DNA from: Actinomycetota bacterium
GTDB lineage: Bacteria; Actinomycetota; Humimicrobiia; Humimicrobiales; Humimicrobiaceae
Direction of reading: 5' to 3'
NCBI GenBank assembly: GCA_023488645.1
Contig: JAMDDL010000162.1
Span: 1-43,235 of the forward strand
Length of the DNA stretch: 43,235 bases
Shown: positions 25,076-34,417 of the stretch, piece by piece
Position numbering within the stretch: position 1 is the stretch's first letter
How the letters are laid out: each line of letters begins with the position of its first letter
Position numbers and translations under genes: made by a program
The notes under the pieces: generated by a model
Told to the model about the DNA's origin: nothing
The model's database searches: none
The model's input: only the letters and a program-made list of their open reading frames with translations

Positions 25076-26173
25076 ATGCCTGACAAAAAAAACTTTTTAC
25101 TTAAAGAAGAAAATAAACTTGATAAAATAGATTCAGAGCTCTCAAACGGCAGGAGAAAAGAAGAACACCTGTTTATAGCATTAAATAAAGATGTAAGTTT
25201 TAAAAAAACAAATTCCGGATTTGAAAACTACTATTTTATTCATCAGGCACTTCCAGAAATAGATCTGAATGAAATTAACCTTTCAACCGATGTTTTTGGG
25301 AAAAAATTAAGGTTACCCCTTATGATCTCTCCCCTTGTAGGCGGAATAGAAATCACAGGAGAAATTAATAAAAATCTGGCTAAAGTCGCCAGCATATGTG
25401 GAATAGCAATGGGTGTTGGTTCGCAAAGAACCGGCATAGAAAATACTAAAACTGAAAAGACATATCAGGTAAGAGATATTGCCCCGGATATTCTTTTGTT
25501 TGCCAATCTGGGTGCCGTTCAATTAAATTACAGTTTTGGAATAAAAGAGTGCAAAAAGGCAATAAATATGATTGATGCAGATGGTATAATCCTTCATTTA
25601 AATTCACTTCAGGAAGCGTTTCAACATGAAGGAAATCATAATTTTAAAAATCTCCTTATGAAAATTGAAGAAATTTGCAGATCAATAGATCACCCTGTTA
25701 TTGTCCGCGAAGTTGGTTTTGGTATCTCCAAAGAAGTGGCCGGCAAACTTATCAAAACGGGGGTAAGCGGGATTGATGTTGGTGGTGCCGGAGGAACATC
25801 CTGGGTTGAAGTTGAAAAGTTAAGATCAGGCAGCAGTATTATAAAAAATGTTGCTGAAAGTTTTTCTAACTGGGGAATTCCAACAACAGAAAGTATAAAA
25901 CTGGTAAAAGAGGCAGTTTCAAAAAATAATAAAATCCTTGTTATTGCCAGTGGCGGAATTAGAAGTGGTGTTGATGTGGCAAAATCTATAGCACTGGGAG
26001 CAGACATTGCCGGAATAGCACTCCCTGTTCTTAAAAATATACAAGTCTCTATTGAAAGCTGTATAAATTACATTAAGGAAATAGAGATGGGTTTAAAAAT
26101 TGCAATGTTCGGAATAGGCGTATTAAACATCAATGAATTAAAAAATACAAGATACCTGAAAGAGAAAACATAA
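25076..26173 (+). CDS. fni: type 2 isopentenyl-diphosphate delta-isomerase
   Basis: This FMN- and NAD(P)H-dependent enzyme interconverts isopentenyl and dimethylallyl diphosphate. The 365-aa product has the N-terminal GRRKEEHL motif, PLMISPLVGG, AMGVGSQRTGIE, the catalytic-glutamine segment LHLNSLQEAF, GIDVGGAGGTSW and ASGGIRSGVDVAK for FMN-phosphate binding. No ribosome-binding site precedes ATG 25076; an AT-rich tandem repeat sits there instead. It is the third gene of the operon and connects the MEP branch to prenyl synthase. The type 1 isomerase is unrelated, so the call is unambiguous. Confidence 0.94.
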   Translation: MPDKKNFLLKEENKLDKIDSELSNGRRKEEHLFIALNKDVSFKKTNSGFENYYFIHQALPEIDLNEINLSTDVFGKKLRLPLMISPLVGGIEITGEINKNLAKVASICGIAMGVGSQRTGIENTKTEKTYQVRDIAPDILLFANLGAVQLNYSFGIKECKKAINMIDADGIILHLNSLQEAFQHEGNHNFKNLLMKIEEICRSIDHPVIVREVGFGISKEVAGKLIKTGVSGIDVGGAGGTSWVEVEKLRSGSSIIKNVAESFSNWGIPTTESIKLVKEAVSKNNKILVIASGGIRSGVDVAKSIALGADIAGIALPVLKNIQVSIESCINYIKEIEMGLKIAMFGIGVLNINELKNTRYLKEKT

Positions 26174-26174
26174 A

Positions 26175-27179
26175 TTGATTTATTCTGCTAAATTATCAGG
26201 AAAAATAATAAAACACATATTTTTAAATCGCCTTAAGGGAAATTATAAATTTCCATATGTCCTTATGCTTGAGCCTTTATTTAAATGTAACCTGAATTGC
26301 AAGGGCTGCGGGAGAATTAGAGAATATAAGGATATATTAAATAAAAGATTATCGTTAGAAGAATGCATGGATGCCGCTAAACAGGCAGGAGCACCAGTTG
26401 TTTCAATAACGGGCGGGGAGCCTCTTCTTCATCCGCAAATAAAGGAAATTATAAACTCACTCCTTGAGAAAAAATATTTTGTTTATCTCTGCACAAATGG
26501 TTTGCTTTTAAAAGATTTTTTAGATGAAATCAAGCCTGCAAATGAATTGAGTCTTGTCGTACACATTGATGGTCTGTCAAAAAATCATGACAGCTTATCA
26601 GGACAAAAAGATGTATTCTTCAAGGCAATGGAAGGTATAACTAAAGCTGTAAGGCTTAATTTTAAGGTACGAACAAACACAACAATTTATAAAAATTCAG
26701 ACATAAAGGAAATTTTAAATTTATTTTCTTTTCTGATGAAAACAGGAGTTCAAAGCGTTATGGTCTCCCCTGCTTTCAGTTATGAGCAGGTTGAAAATGA
26801 ATTGTTCTTAAATAAATTGGATACTCATAAAATATTTAAAGAAATTTACAATAATTTAAATGGTATAAAAATATATAACACTCCTCTTTATTGGGAATTT
26901 TTAACAGGAAAACGCACCCTGCAATGCACTCCATGGGCAAATCCTGCTTTTAATCCAAATGGATGGAAAAGCCCGTGCTATTTAATAACTGATTGCCATT
27001 ACTCTACTTATAGTGAATTTTTAAAAAATACGGATTGGGAAAAATATGGCACTGGAAAAGATCCGAGATGTGAAAATTGCATGATGCATAGCGGTTTTGA
27101 AGCAAGCTCAATAATGAGTATAAGGATAAATGATTTACTAAAAATAATTAAATGGAGCTTTACGGGCAGGATAAAATGA
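26175..27179 (+). CDS. hpnH: adenosylhopene synthase HpnH (radical SAM)
   Basis: HpnH joins the 5'-deoxyadenosyl radical to diploptene, the first step to extended C35 hopanoids. The 334-aa protein has FPYVLMLEPLFKCNLNCKGC with the C-x3-C-x2-C cluster motif, then GRIREYKD, VSITGGEPLLHPQI and VVHIDGLSKNHD, and further conserved cysteines near the end (CTPWANPAFNPNGWKSPCYL; RCENCMMHSGFE), as in known HpnH. The start is TTG at 26175, one base after the isomerase stop; family alignment at KFPYVLMLEPL supports it. The stop overlaps the next ATG as ATGA. Confidence 0.94.
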   Translation: MIYSAKLSGKIIKHIFLNRLKGNYKFPYVLMLEPLFKCNLNCKGCGRIREYKDILNKRLSLEECMDAAKQAGAPVVSITGGEPLLHPQIKEIINSLLEKKYFVYLCTNGLLLKDFLDEIKPANELSLVVHIDGLSKNHDSLSGQKDVFFKAMEGITKAVRLNFKVRTNTTIYKNSDIKEILNLFSFLMKTGVQSVMVSPAFSYEQVENELFLNKLDTHKIFKEIYNNLNGIKIYNTPLYWEFLTGKRTLQCTPWANPAFNPNGWKSPCYLITDCHYSTYSEFLKNTDWEKYGTGKDPRCENCMMHSGFEASSIMSIRINDLLKIIKWSFTGRIK

Positions 27180-28198
27180 AAGTTTTACTTACAGGTGCAA
27201 CAGGTTTTATCGGAGGGAACATTGCACGCAAACTTTGTGAAAACGGTTTTGAAACTAAGGTGCTGGTAAGAGAAAACAGTAATATTTTAAACATTGAAAA
27301 ATTACCTGTAATAATTTCTTATGGTGATCTTTGCGATAAAAACTCTCTTCAAAAAGCATTAAAAGGTTGTAATGGTTTATTCCATACCGCTGCCAAGTAT
27401 TCTTTCTGGGCAAAAAACCCTGAGAGTTTCTATAAAGTAAACGTTGAGGGAACAAAAAATATAATTAATGCAGCTATTGAAGCAGGTGTTGAAAAAATAG
27501 TATATACAAGCAGTGAATCTACCATTAAGCTGCCTGGAAAGAATGAATCAAGCAATAAAAGTAATAAAAACAATCAAAAAATAAACCATTACGAGATAGA
27601 TGATATCAATTGTGTTGCTGGTGATTACAAAAAATCAAAAATTCTTGCTGAATTAGAAGTTTTAAAAATGATTGAAAAAAAATGGCCTGTAATAATAATA
27701 AATCCTACTACCCCTATAGGACCAGGGGATGTTAAACCTACTCCAACGGGCAAAATTATCCTGGATTATTTAAATAGAGAAATGCCGGCTTATGTAAATA
27801 CAGGTTTAAACATTGTGGATGTTGAAGATGTTGCCATAGGGCACATCCTTGCATTTCAAAAAGCTAAGATTGGTAAGAGATATATTATTGGAAATAAAAA
27901 TTTAACACTTAAACAAATATTTGAAATCCTCGAGAATATTACAAAAATAAAAGCTCCAAAAGTTGAAATCCCACTATGGATTGCGAAGTTACTTGGATAC
28001 ATAGATGAATTTTTTTCCGGAAAAGTTTTAAAAAAATATCCAAAAATACCTGTAGCGGCTGTTAAAGCTGCTTACAAATATAGATTCTTTGACTGTTCTA
28101 AAGATATTGAAGAACTTGGAATTGAACTTACACCTGTAGAAATATCATTTGAAAAAGCTATTAAATGGTTTAAGGACAACAGATATGTCAAAAATTGA
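27176..28198 (+). CDS. hpnA: hopanoid-associated NAD-dependent epimerase HpnA
   Basis: A short-chain extended dehydrogenase/epimerase with LLTGATGFIGGNIA at the N-terminus, a YTSSEST segment, the YKKSKILAE active-site stretch (Tyr-x3-Lys), and NPTTPIGPGDVKPTPTG, which marks the HpnA group. Family members are found in hopanoid clusters; the exact reaction is not established. The frame is open from 27152, but the ATG at 27176 overlaps the hpnH stop (ATGA), has GGGCAGGA upstream and starts right before the Rossmann motif, so I use it (340 aa). One insert (about residues 124-140, Asn/Lys/Ser-rich) is unusual. Confidence 0.9.
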   Translation: MKVLLTGATGFIGGNIARKLCENGFETKVLVRENSNILNIEKLPVIISYGDLCDKNSLQKALKGCNGLFHTAAKYSFWAKNPESFYKVNVEGTKNIINAAIEAGVEKIVYTSSESTIKLPGKNESSNKSNKNNQKINHYEIDDINCVAGDYKKSKILAELEVLKMIEKKWPVIIINPTTPIGPGDVKPTPTGKIILDYLNREMPAYVNTGLNIVDVEDVAIGHILAFQKAKIGKRYIIGNKNLTLKQIFEILENITKIKAPKVEIPLWIAKLLGYIDEFFSGKVLKKYPKIPVAAVKAAYKYRFFDCSKDIEELGIELTPVEISFEKAIKWFKDNRYVKN

Positions 28199-30107
28199 TT
28201 TAAAAAAGCTAAATGCCTGTATATCTGATGCTAAAAATTATTTATTATCACTACAGCAAAATGAGGGATACTGGGCTGGTATCCTCGAAGCTGATGTCAG
28301 TGTAGTTGCAGGTTTTATACCACTCTTAAGGTTTTTAGGTATAAGAGACAGAGAAAAGGATAAAAAAGCTTATAATTATTTACTTGAAAGACAGAACAAT
28401 GACGGATCCTGGAGTCTTTACTTTAAAGGATCCGGAAGTCTGGATGTTACTGTTCAATCATATTTCTGTTTGAAGATGATTGGAGTATCTCCCGAAAAAG
28501 AATTCATGCAAAAAGCCAGAAATTTTATTTTAGATAGCGGTGGAATTGAAAATACAAACACTTATACTAAAATAATACTTGCTTTATTTGGTCAATATCC
28601 ATGGAATGGCCTTCCTGTAATACCGCCTGAGATAATTTTATTACCCAATTGGTTTTATATAAATATCTATGATTTTTCAAGCTGGACAAGGGCGACAATA
28701 ATGGCTTTCAGTATTATTCTCACGTTAAAACCCATATATAAAATAAGTAAGGATGAAAACATTTTTGAGTTATACAGGGATCAGAAAAATATTTACTGCG
28801 GAACAACTATCAGAAAAAGAAAATTTTTTGATCTCGAAACAATTTTTATTCTTTTTAATGAGGCACTCAAATTATGGGAAAAAATACCATCAAAAGCTAA
28901 ATTTGGAAGAAGAAATGCTTTAAAAAAAGTTGAAAAATGGATACTGGAGCACCAGGAAGAAGATGGGAGCTGGGGTGGTATAATGCTGCCATGGCTTTTT
29001 TCACTAATAGCCTTAAAATGCCTTGGTTATAAAAATGACCATCCGGTAATTAAAAAAGGTCTTGAAGGTTTGGATAATTTTGTAATTAAAGATACAAATA
29101 TAATTATCTTACAACCAGCCACCTCCCCAATCTGGGATACGGCTTGGGCAATAATTGCTATCGCCGGGTCCGGGATCAATGAAAATTATGCTGCTTTAAA
29201 AAAAGCAGCAAACTGGCTTTTAAAAAAACAGGTAAAAATTAATGGGGACTGGAAGATAAAAAATCCACATATCAATCCAGGCTGCTGGTCATTTGAGTTC
29301 TATAATAATTTCTACCCTGACATAGATGATACTGCAATAGTTTGCTATGCACTTCACTTAGTAGATTCTGATGATAATTACGCCAAAAGTGAAGCAATAA
29401 AATCAGGGATTGAATGGGTAATTAACATGCAAAATAGTAATGGCAGTTGGGCTGCTTTTGATAGAAATAACAACAAAAAGCTATTAAGGCATATCCCCTA
29501 TGCAGATTTTATAACTCCTGTTGACTTTGGAAGCCCGGACATTACTGCTCATGTTATCGCTGTGCTTGGACAATTAGGATATTCAAAAGACTTTAAACCA
29601 AATAAAAAAGCTCTAAAATACTTAATTGAGACTCAGGAAAAAGATGGAAGCTGGTATGGCAGATGGGGTGTTAATTATATTTACGGTACAAGTAAGGTTC
29701 TCCAGTCATATGAATCTTTGAAATTATTAAATAATTTTTCCGATCCTTTGCTAAATTCATCAATCAGCAAGGCATTAAGCTGGCTTGAAAAATGTCAGAA
29801 TAAAGATGGTGGTTGGGGGGAAAGCTGCCTATCCTATGAAACAGGAAAATATGTTCCCTTAGGTGAAAGCACAGCTTCGCAAACATCCTGGGCAGTTACA
29901 GGATTATTAGCTATTGATAAAAAAAATCCAGCTATTGATAAAGGTATTGACTTTCTGATTAATACACAGAATAGAAATGGAAGCTGGGATGAAGAATATT
30001 ACACTGGTGGAGGTTTTCCAGGAACATTTTATCTTAAATATGAACTGTATAAAGATTACTTTCCTTTAATAGCATTACTGAAATATAGAAATAGCCTTGA
30101 AGAATAA
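28185..30107 (+). CDS. shc: squalene-hopene cyclase
   Basis: Cyclises squalene to hopene/diploptene at the membrane. The protein (640 aa from my start) has the catalytic DxDD motif as D379-I-D381-D382-T, with the preceding FYPDID context, and at least six QW repeats such as QNNDGSWSLYF, QEEDGSWGGI, QNSNGSWAAFD, QEKDGSWYGRW, QNKDGGWGES and QNRNGSWDEEY. TGGGFPGTFYLKYELYKDYFP near the end is typical of bacterial SHC. ATG 28185 overlaps the hpnA end by 14 bases and has AAGGA 8 bases upstream; the frame's earlier ATG at 28149 lies deep in hpnA. No squalene-forming gene (hpnC/D/E or sqs) is in the window. Confidence 0.95.
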   Translation: MSKIDLKKLNACISDAKNYLLSLQQNEGYWAGILEADVSVVAGFIPLLRFLGIRDREKDKKAYNYLLERQNNDGSWSLYFKGSGSLDVTVQSYFCLKMIGVSPEKEFMQKARNFILDSGGIENTNTYTKIILALFGQYPWNGLPVIPPEIILLPNWFYINIYDFSSWTRATIMAFSIILTLKPIYKISKDENIFELYRDQKNIYCGTTIRKRKFFDLETIFILFNEALKLWEKIPSKAKFGRRNALKKVEKWILEHQEEDGSWGGIMLPWLFSLIALKCLGYKNDHPVIKKGLEGLDNFVIKDTNIIILQPATSPIWDTAWAIIAIAGSGINENYAALKKAANWLLKKQVKINGDWKIKNPHINPGCWSFEFYNNFYPDIDDTAIVCYALHLVDSDDNYAKSEAIKSGIEWVINMQNSNGSWAAFDRNNNKKLLRHIPYADFITPVDFGSPDITAHVIAVLGQLGYSKDFKPNKKALKYLIETQEKDGSWYGRWGVNYIYGTSKVLQSYESLKLLNNFSDPLLNSSISKALSWLEKCQNKDGGWGESCLSYETGKYVPLGESTASQTSWAVTGLLAIDKKNPAIDKGIDFLINTQNRNGSWDEEYYTGGGFPGTFYLKYELYKDYFPLIALLKYRNSLEE

Positions 30108-30140
30108 TGATAAATTAAAAATATAAATGGTGAATTTTAT

Positions 30141-30620
30141 TTGAAAAAAAGACTTTTAAAAAATAAAAAAGTACAAAAAAAGATAGATGATATTAATTTT
30201 GAGGATAGAGTCCTGCTTTTACCTCACTGCTTAAGACCAAGTAAATCATGCAGCGCAAAAATGAGTAAAAATGGCCTTATCTGTAAAGATGATTGCAATA
30301 TTGATTGTTCAATAGGACATTTAAGAAAACTTGCTGAAAAATTGGGATACAAGGGTATCTGTATTGCACCAGGAGGTGCAATGACAATAAGGTTTATTAT
30401 AGAAAATCAGCCTAAGGGAATTGTGGCAATAGCCTGCAGAAAAGAGCTCGAAGAAGGTATTGAAGCAATAAATGAAATTACTAAAAAAAATAAATTAAAC
30501 GGCAATATGCCTGCAATTGCTGTTGTGCCATTAATCAAAGATGGATGTGTTGATACAATTGTTGATCTGGAAGAAGCAAAACGGATTGTCATGTTAAAAA
30601 AAGAGGTTAACAAAAAATGA
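30141..30620 (+). CDS. DUF116 domain protein
   Basis: The 159-aa product matches the DUF116 pattern: LLLPHCLRPSKSC, several more cysteines (CKDDCNIDCSIG), GYKGICIAPGGAMT and IVAIACRKELEEGIEAI. Seven cysteines suggest a metal or Fe-S site. The function of the family is unknown to me. The start is TTG at 30141 with a weak GGTG upstream, and the stop overlaps the ispE ATG by 4 bases. It is firmly inside the isoprenoid operon, which may hint at redox support for MEP or HpnH enzymes; that is speculation. Confidence 0.82.
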   Translation: MKKRLLKNKKVQKKIDDINFEDRVLLLPHCLRPSKSCSAKMSKNGLICKDDCNIDCSIGHLRKLAEKLGYKGICIAPGGAMTIRFIIENQPKGIVAIACRKELEEGIEAINEITKKNKLNGNMPAIAVVPLIKDGCVDTIVDLEEAKRIVMLKKEVNKK

Positions 30621-31531
30621 TATGCGAAATTGCACCTGCAAAAATAAATCTGACACTTGAAATTTTAAATAAGAGAAATGATGGATATCATGAAATAAAA
30701 TCAGTTATGCAGACTATTGACATATGTGATGTTTTAACTTTTTGGGAAAACGAATGGATACAAGTTATCCCTGAATACAGCAATCTTCCGCCAGAGGACA
30801 CTTTGCCCGATTTTGATAATTTTAATTATTTTAGCAACAATCTTGTTTACAGAGCTGCTATGGTTTTAAGAGAATTAACCGGATATAAAGATGGGGCAGT
30901 TATTCAACTTAAAAAAAATATTCCATCTTCTGCTGGTTTAGGTGGTGGCTCAAGCGATGCGGCTGCTACACTAAAGGGTTTAAATAAATTGTGGAATTTA
31001 AAATTATCAACTAAAGAATTGGCTGAAATTGGTTCAAAAATAGGTTCTGACATACCATTTTTTATTTATGGTGGAACTTGTCTTGCAACAGGACGGGGTG
31101 AAATCATAGAAAAAATAAAACCCTTACCAAAAAAGTGGCTTGGTATTATTTTGCTTCCTTTAAAAATTCCGGAAAAGACTAAAAAAATATATTCTCATAT
31201 TACTTCAATAAACTACTCATCAGGTGAAACAACAACTGTTCTGGTAGAAAATATTAAAAATGGTCATAATGAAAATAAACTGGATCATTTTAACGGGAAA
31301 TTTGAAAATTTTATTTTTAATGTTTTTGAAATGGTATATAAAAATAGTTTTAAAGAATATAATGACTGGACTGAAAAATTAAATAATATCATTAACAAAC
31401 CATTCCATTTATCAGGTAGCGGACCATCTATATTTTATATTTCAAATTCAGAATTTGAAATTAAAGAAATAATTAAAGAGATTAAGGAAGAATTAAATTT
31501 AAATAAATATATAGCTCAGACAGTACCCTGA
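30617..31531 (+). CDS. ispE: 4-diphosphocytidyl-2-C-methyl-D-erythritol kinase IspE
   Basis: Phosphorylates CDP-methylerythritol in the MEP pathway. The 304-aa GHMP kinase has PAKINLTLEILNKRNDGYHE at the start, the ATP-binding IPSSAGLGGGSSDAAA motif, IGSDIPFFIYGGTCLATGRG with the catalytic Asp, and a C-terminal SGSGPSIFYI. ATG 30617 overlaps the DUF116 stop by 4 bases. It fixes the MEP route as the source of prenyl units for this operon. Confidence 0.95.
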   Translation: MICEIAPAKINLTLEILNKRNDGYHEIKSVMQTIDICDVLTFWENEWIQVIPEYSNLPPEDTLPDFDNFNYFSNNLVYRAAMVLRELTGYKDGAVIQLKKNIPSSAGLGGGSSDAAATLKGLNKLWNLKLSTKELAEIGSKIGSDIPFFIYGGTCLATGRGEIIEKIKPLPKKWLGIILLPLKIPEKTKKIYSHITSINYSSGETTTVLVENIKNGHNENKLDHFNGKFENFIFNVFEMVYKNSFKEYNDWTEKLNNIINKPFHLSGSGPSIFYISNSEFEIKEIIKEIKEELNLNKYIAQTVP

Positions 31532-31532
31532 T

Positions 31533-32102
31533 ATGACATTTAAAGAAAAAAGCAAAGCAACTAAGAATAAAATATTAGAATCAGCAATTTCAATCTTTTC
31601 TATAAAAGATTATGAAAAAACAGACATAAATGAAATATGTGAAAAAGCCTGTATCTCAAAGGGCGCATTTTATTACCATTTTAATAGCAAGCAGGATCTA
31701 TTATTAGCTCTTTTAAACCAATGGATGGATAGTATTGCAGATATTCTTGATAAAGCAGATAAAGAATCAAAGGATTTAGCTTCCACTTTAATCAATTTAC
31801 CCGATAAATTGAAATCTGCTTTTACAAAAGATCTTAATCAAATAACAATATTTCTGCAATTTTATATCAAAGGTATATCAGACCCGGCACTTAAAGATAC
31901 AGTTAAGACTTCTTATGAAAATTTTTTAGACTTCTTTTCGGGAATTATAAATAAGTCAGGTGCTAAAAAATTTAATCCAAGAAAAACTTCAAGAATACTT
32001 TTTGCGCTTACAATCGGACTTTTAACACAGGGTTTAATTGATCCTGAAGGCGAAGATTGGGAGAATTTTGCACGGGAATGTATAGAATTCTTTGTGACTT
32101 AA
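31533..32102 (+). CDS. TetR/AcrR family transcriptional regulator
   Basis: The 189-aa protein has an N-terminal helix-turn-helix (KNKILESAISIFSIKDYEKT, then INEICEKACISKGAFYYHFN) and a helical ligand-binding C-terminal part ending EDWENFARECIEFF. ATG 31533 lies one base after the ispE stop, so it is the last gene of the isoprenoid/hopanoid operon and a natural candidate for local feedback through the palindrome at 22470-22484. The ligand is unknown. The 70-bp gap to the convergent hemL shows no clear terminator. Confidence 0.9.
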   Translation: MTFKEKSKATKNKILESAISIFSIKDYEKTDINEICEKACISKGAFYYHFNSKQDLLLALLNQWMDSIADILDKADKESKDLASTLINLPDKLKSAFTKDLNQITIFLQFYIKGISDPALKDTVKTSYENFLDFFSGIINKSGAKKFNPRKTSRILFALTIGLLTQGLIDPEGEDWENFARECIEFFVT

Positions 32103-32172
32103 ATATTTAACTGCATCATCTAAAACTGCATTGCTTTTATATGATCTGCTTCTGTTGTTTACAATTATTTCC

Positions 32173-33462
32173 TTATATTTCTGCAAAGGACTCTCTTGCA
32201 GCTTCGAGTGTTGTTTTTATATCCTCTTCACTATGTGCTAAAGACATAAATAAAGTTTCAAATGGAGAAGGCGCAAAATAAACACCTCTTTTAAGCATTG
32301 ACCAGAAAAAACTGGAGTATTTATCCAGATCTGAATTAACAGCAGTATTGTAGTCTATGACCTGCTTTTCAGTAAAAAAAATAGATAGCATGCTTCCTGC
32401 ACTGTTTATTCTTACATTTATCCCTGTTTCACTTGCTGCCGCTTGCAACCCTTCCGTTAATTCTTTCGTACGGCTAAACAACTGTTCATACACTCCAGGT
32501 CTCTGTAAAATCCTGATTGTGGCTAATCCGGCACTCATCGCCAGGGGATTTCCTGAAAGGGTTCCTGCCTGATAAACTGGCCCAGTTGGTGAAATCATCT
32601 CCATAATTTCTTTTTTACCTCCATAAGCACCCACCGGCAATCCCCCGCCAATAACTTTACCAAGACATGTAATATCCGGATCTATTTTGTATAATTTTTG
32701 AGCTCCACCCAAACCCACTCTGAATCCACTCATTACCTCATCAAAAATAAGCAGTGCTCCATAGTCTTTGGTAATTTCTCTTAACCCTTCCAGAAAGCCT
32801 GAAACTGGAGGAATACATCCCATGTTGCCTGCTACCGGTTCTACTATAACTGCTGCGATATTTTCCCCTTCCTGTCTAAATATTTCATTAACCATATCAA
32901 AATTATTGTAGGAAGCAATGATTGTATTTTTTGCAACATCCGGAAGAACACCGGGGCTGATTGGTATTCCTAAAGTTAATGCACCGGATCCCGCTTTAAT
33001 TAAAAAAGAATCTGCGTGGCCATGATAGCAGCCTTCAAATTTAATTACTTTATTCTTTTTAGTATAGCCGCGGGCGAGACGCAAAGCACTCATTGTGGCC
33101 TCGGTACCGGAATTAACCATTCTGACCATCTCTATTGAAGGGACAGCATCAATAATTAACTTCGCCAGTTCAGTTTCTAATTTGGTTGGAGCACCAAAAC
33201 TTATACCTGTTGCCAAAGTATCCGTTATAGCTTCCACTACTTCAGGATGCAGATGCCCAAGTATTAATGGACCCCAGGATCCGACATAGTCAATGTATCC
33301 ATTTCCATCCACATCATAAATCTTAGAGCCTTTCCCGCTTTTTATGAACACAGGCTCTCCGCCGACACCTTTAAATGCCCTTACAGGACTGTTAACTCCT
33401 CCCGGAATACACTTTTTTGCCTGCTGGTAGTACTCACTGGATTTTTCAAATCCTTTGTGCAT
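32173..33462 (-). CDS. hemL: glutamate-1-semialdehyde 2,1-aminomutase HemL
   Basis: This PLP enzyme makes 5-aminolevulinate from glutamate-1-semialdehyde. It shows the full family pattern: CIPGGVNSPVRAFKGVGGEP, MVNSGTEATMSALRLARG, KFEGCYHGHAD, FDEVMSGFRVGLGG and the PLP lysine K269 in CLGKVIGGGLPVGAYGG. I place the start at ATG 33462 (429 aa) because GGAGG lies 5 bases upstream of it; the TTG at 33477 would put that site inside the coding sequence. It is the last gene of the heme operon, 25 bases after ahbB. Confidence 0.96.
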   Translation of the reverse strand: MHKGFEKSSEYYQQAKKCIPGGVNSPVRAFKGVGGEPVFIKSGKGSKIYDVDGNGYIDYVGSWGPLILGHLHPEVVEAITDTLATGISFGAPTKLETELAKLIIDAVPSIEMVRMVNSGTEATMSALRLARGYTKKNKVIKFEGCYHGHADSFLIKAGSGALTLGIPISPGVLPDVAKNTIIASYNNFDMVNEIFRQEGENIAAVIVEPVAGNMGCIPPVSGFLEGLREITKDYGALLIFDEVMSGFRVGLGGAQKLYKIDPDITCLGKVIGGGLPVGAYGGKKEIMEMISPTGPVYQAGTLSGNPLAMSAGLATIRILQRPGVYEQLFSRTKELTEGLQAAASETGINVRINSAGSMLSIFFTEKQVIDYNTAVNSDLDKYSSFFWSMLKRGVYFAPSPFETLFMSLAHSEEDIKTTLEAARESFAEI

Positions 33463-33487
33463 AAAATCCTCCTTCAATTAAAGAGCA

Positions 33488-33967
33488 CTATGTAAAATAT
33501 TTTATACTGCTTTTCTTTAACTCTTCTATAGTAAACAACAACTTATATTTATCAACTTTAACAACTCTGGCTATTTTTTCAACAATCTGCCGGCATTGTT
33601 TTCTGGTTTTCCCATGTATCATGGTAAATAAATTATACTGCCAATCAGCATTGCGGGGCCGTTGATAACAATGGGAGACTTCGGCAAACTGCGTCATTAA
33701 CCGCCCTGCTTCTTCTATACGCTCATCATCAACATCCCATGCAACCATAGCATTGGCAATAAAGCCTACTTTTTTGTGGTTTAGTGTTGCTCCAAATCGT
33801 CTTATTATACCCATGGCAACATATTCTTCGATTTTATCAAGAAGCCTTTTTTCAGTTATTCCCAGCTTATCAGCAATTAATTTAAAGGGTTTCTCAACTA
33901 AAGGCAGGTCATCCTGCAATACTTTAATAATTGTAATATCTAATTCAGACAACATTTTACACTTCAT
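33488..33967 (-). CDS. ahbB: siroheme decarboxylase subunit AhbB (Lrp/AsnC-like)
   Basis: With AhbA this protein removes two carboxyls from siroheme, giving 12,18-didecarboxysiroheme. The 159-aa product has an Lrp-type helix-turn-helix (VEKPFKLIADKLGITEKRLL) and a C-terminal ferredoxin-like domain with RRFGATLNHKKVGF and the motif SHCYQRPRNADWQYNLFTMI, which is the AhbB/NirG-type signature as I recall it. The start overlaps ahbA by 11 bases. Despite the HTH these proteins are enzymes, not regulators. The A/B labels could be swapped. Confidence 0.88.
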   Translation of the reverse strand: MKCKMLSELDITIIKVLQDDLPLVEKPFKLIADKLGITEKRLLDKIEEYVAMGIIRRFGATLNHKKVGFIANAMVAWDVDDERIEEAGRLMTQFAEVSHCYQRPRNADWQYNLFTMIHGKTRKQCRQIVEKIARVVKVDKYKLLFTIEELKKSSIKYFT

Positions 33968-34412
33968 TTACATTAAAGATGGCATTTATCTTAAAAACTT
34001 TAACAGCAGGCAAATTTATAATGTCTTCAATTCCCGTATCCCGTCTAATTTCCATAAATATACGGTTTATTGCTTCATTGTCGGGAGCAATAAGTGTAAA
34101 CCACATGTTATACTTGTGTTTCCGCAGGTAATTATGAGTTACATCAGGAATTGAATTAATAATCTCTGCAACTTCATTGATGTTTGATTTTGGGACCTTA
34201 ATAGCACACAAGGTGCTTTCATAGCCAAGCTTTTTGGAGTCAAAAATCACACCTAATCTTCTAATAATTCCCTTTTTTTTAAAGTAATTTATTTTAGAAA
34301 TTACATCCTTCTCGGATATTCCAAGTCTTCGGGCTAGCTTTAAATAGGGTCTGCTGTCAACAGGAAAATTATCCTGGATAAGGTTTAACAGTTTTCTATC
34401 AATATTATCCAC
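33957..34412 (-). CDS. ahbA: siroheme decarboxylase subunit AhbA (Lrp/AsnC-like)
   Basis: Partner of AhbB. Reads DNIDRKLLNLIQDNFPVDSR, LARRLGISEKDVISKI, RRLGVIFDSKKLGYESTLCA and the AhbA/NirD-like signature THNYLRKHKYNMWFTLIAP. Two GTG starts are possible: 34412 (151 aa), just after the ahbD stop and with GGGGTG upstream, or 34448 (163 aa), overlapping ahbD by 31 bases. I prefer 34412 because family members begin right at the D-x-I/L-D-R-K segment. Confidence 0.87.
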   Translation of the reverse strand: MDNIDRKLLNLIQDNFPVDSRPYLKLARRLGISEKDVISKINYFKKKGIIRRLGVIFDSKKLGYESTLCAIKVPKSNINEVAEIINSIPDVTHNYLRKHKYNMWFTLIAPDNEAINRIFMEIRRDTGIEDIINLPAVKVFKINAIFNVNEV

Positions 34413-34417
34413 TTGTT

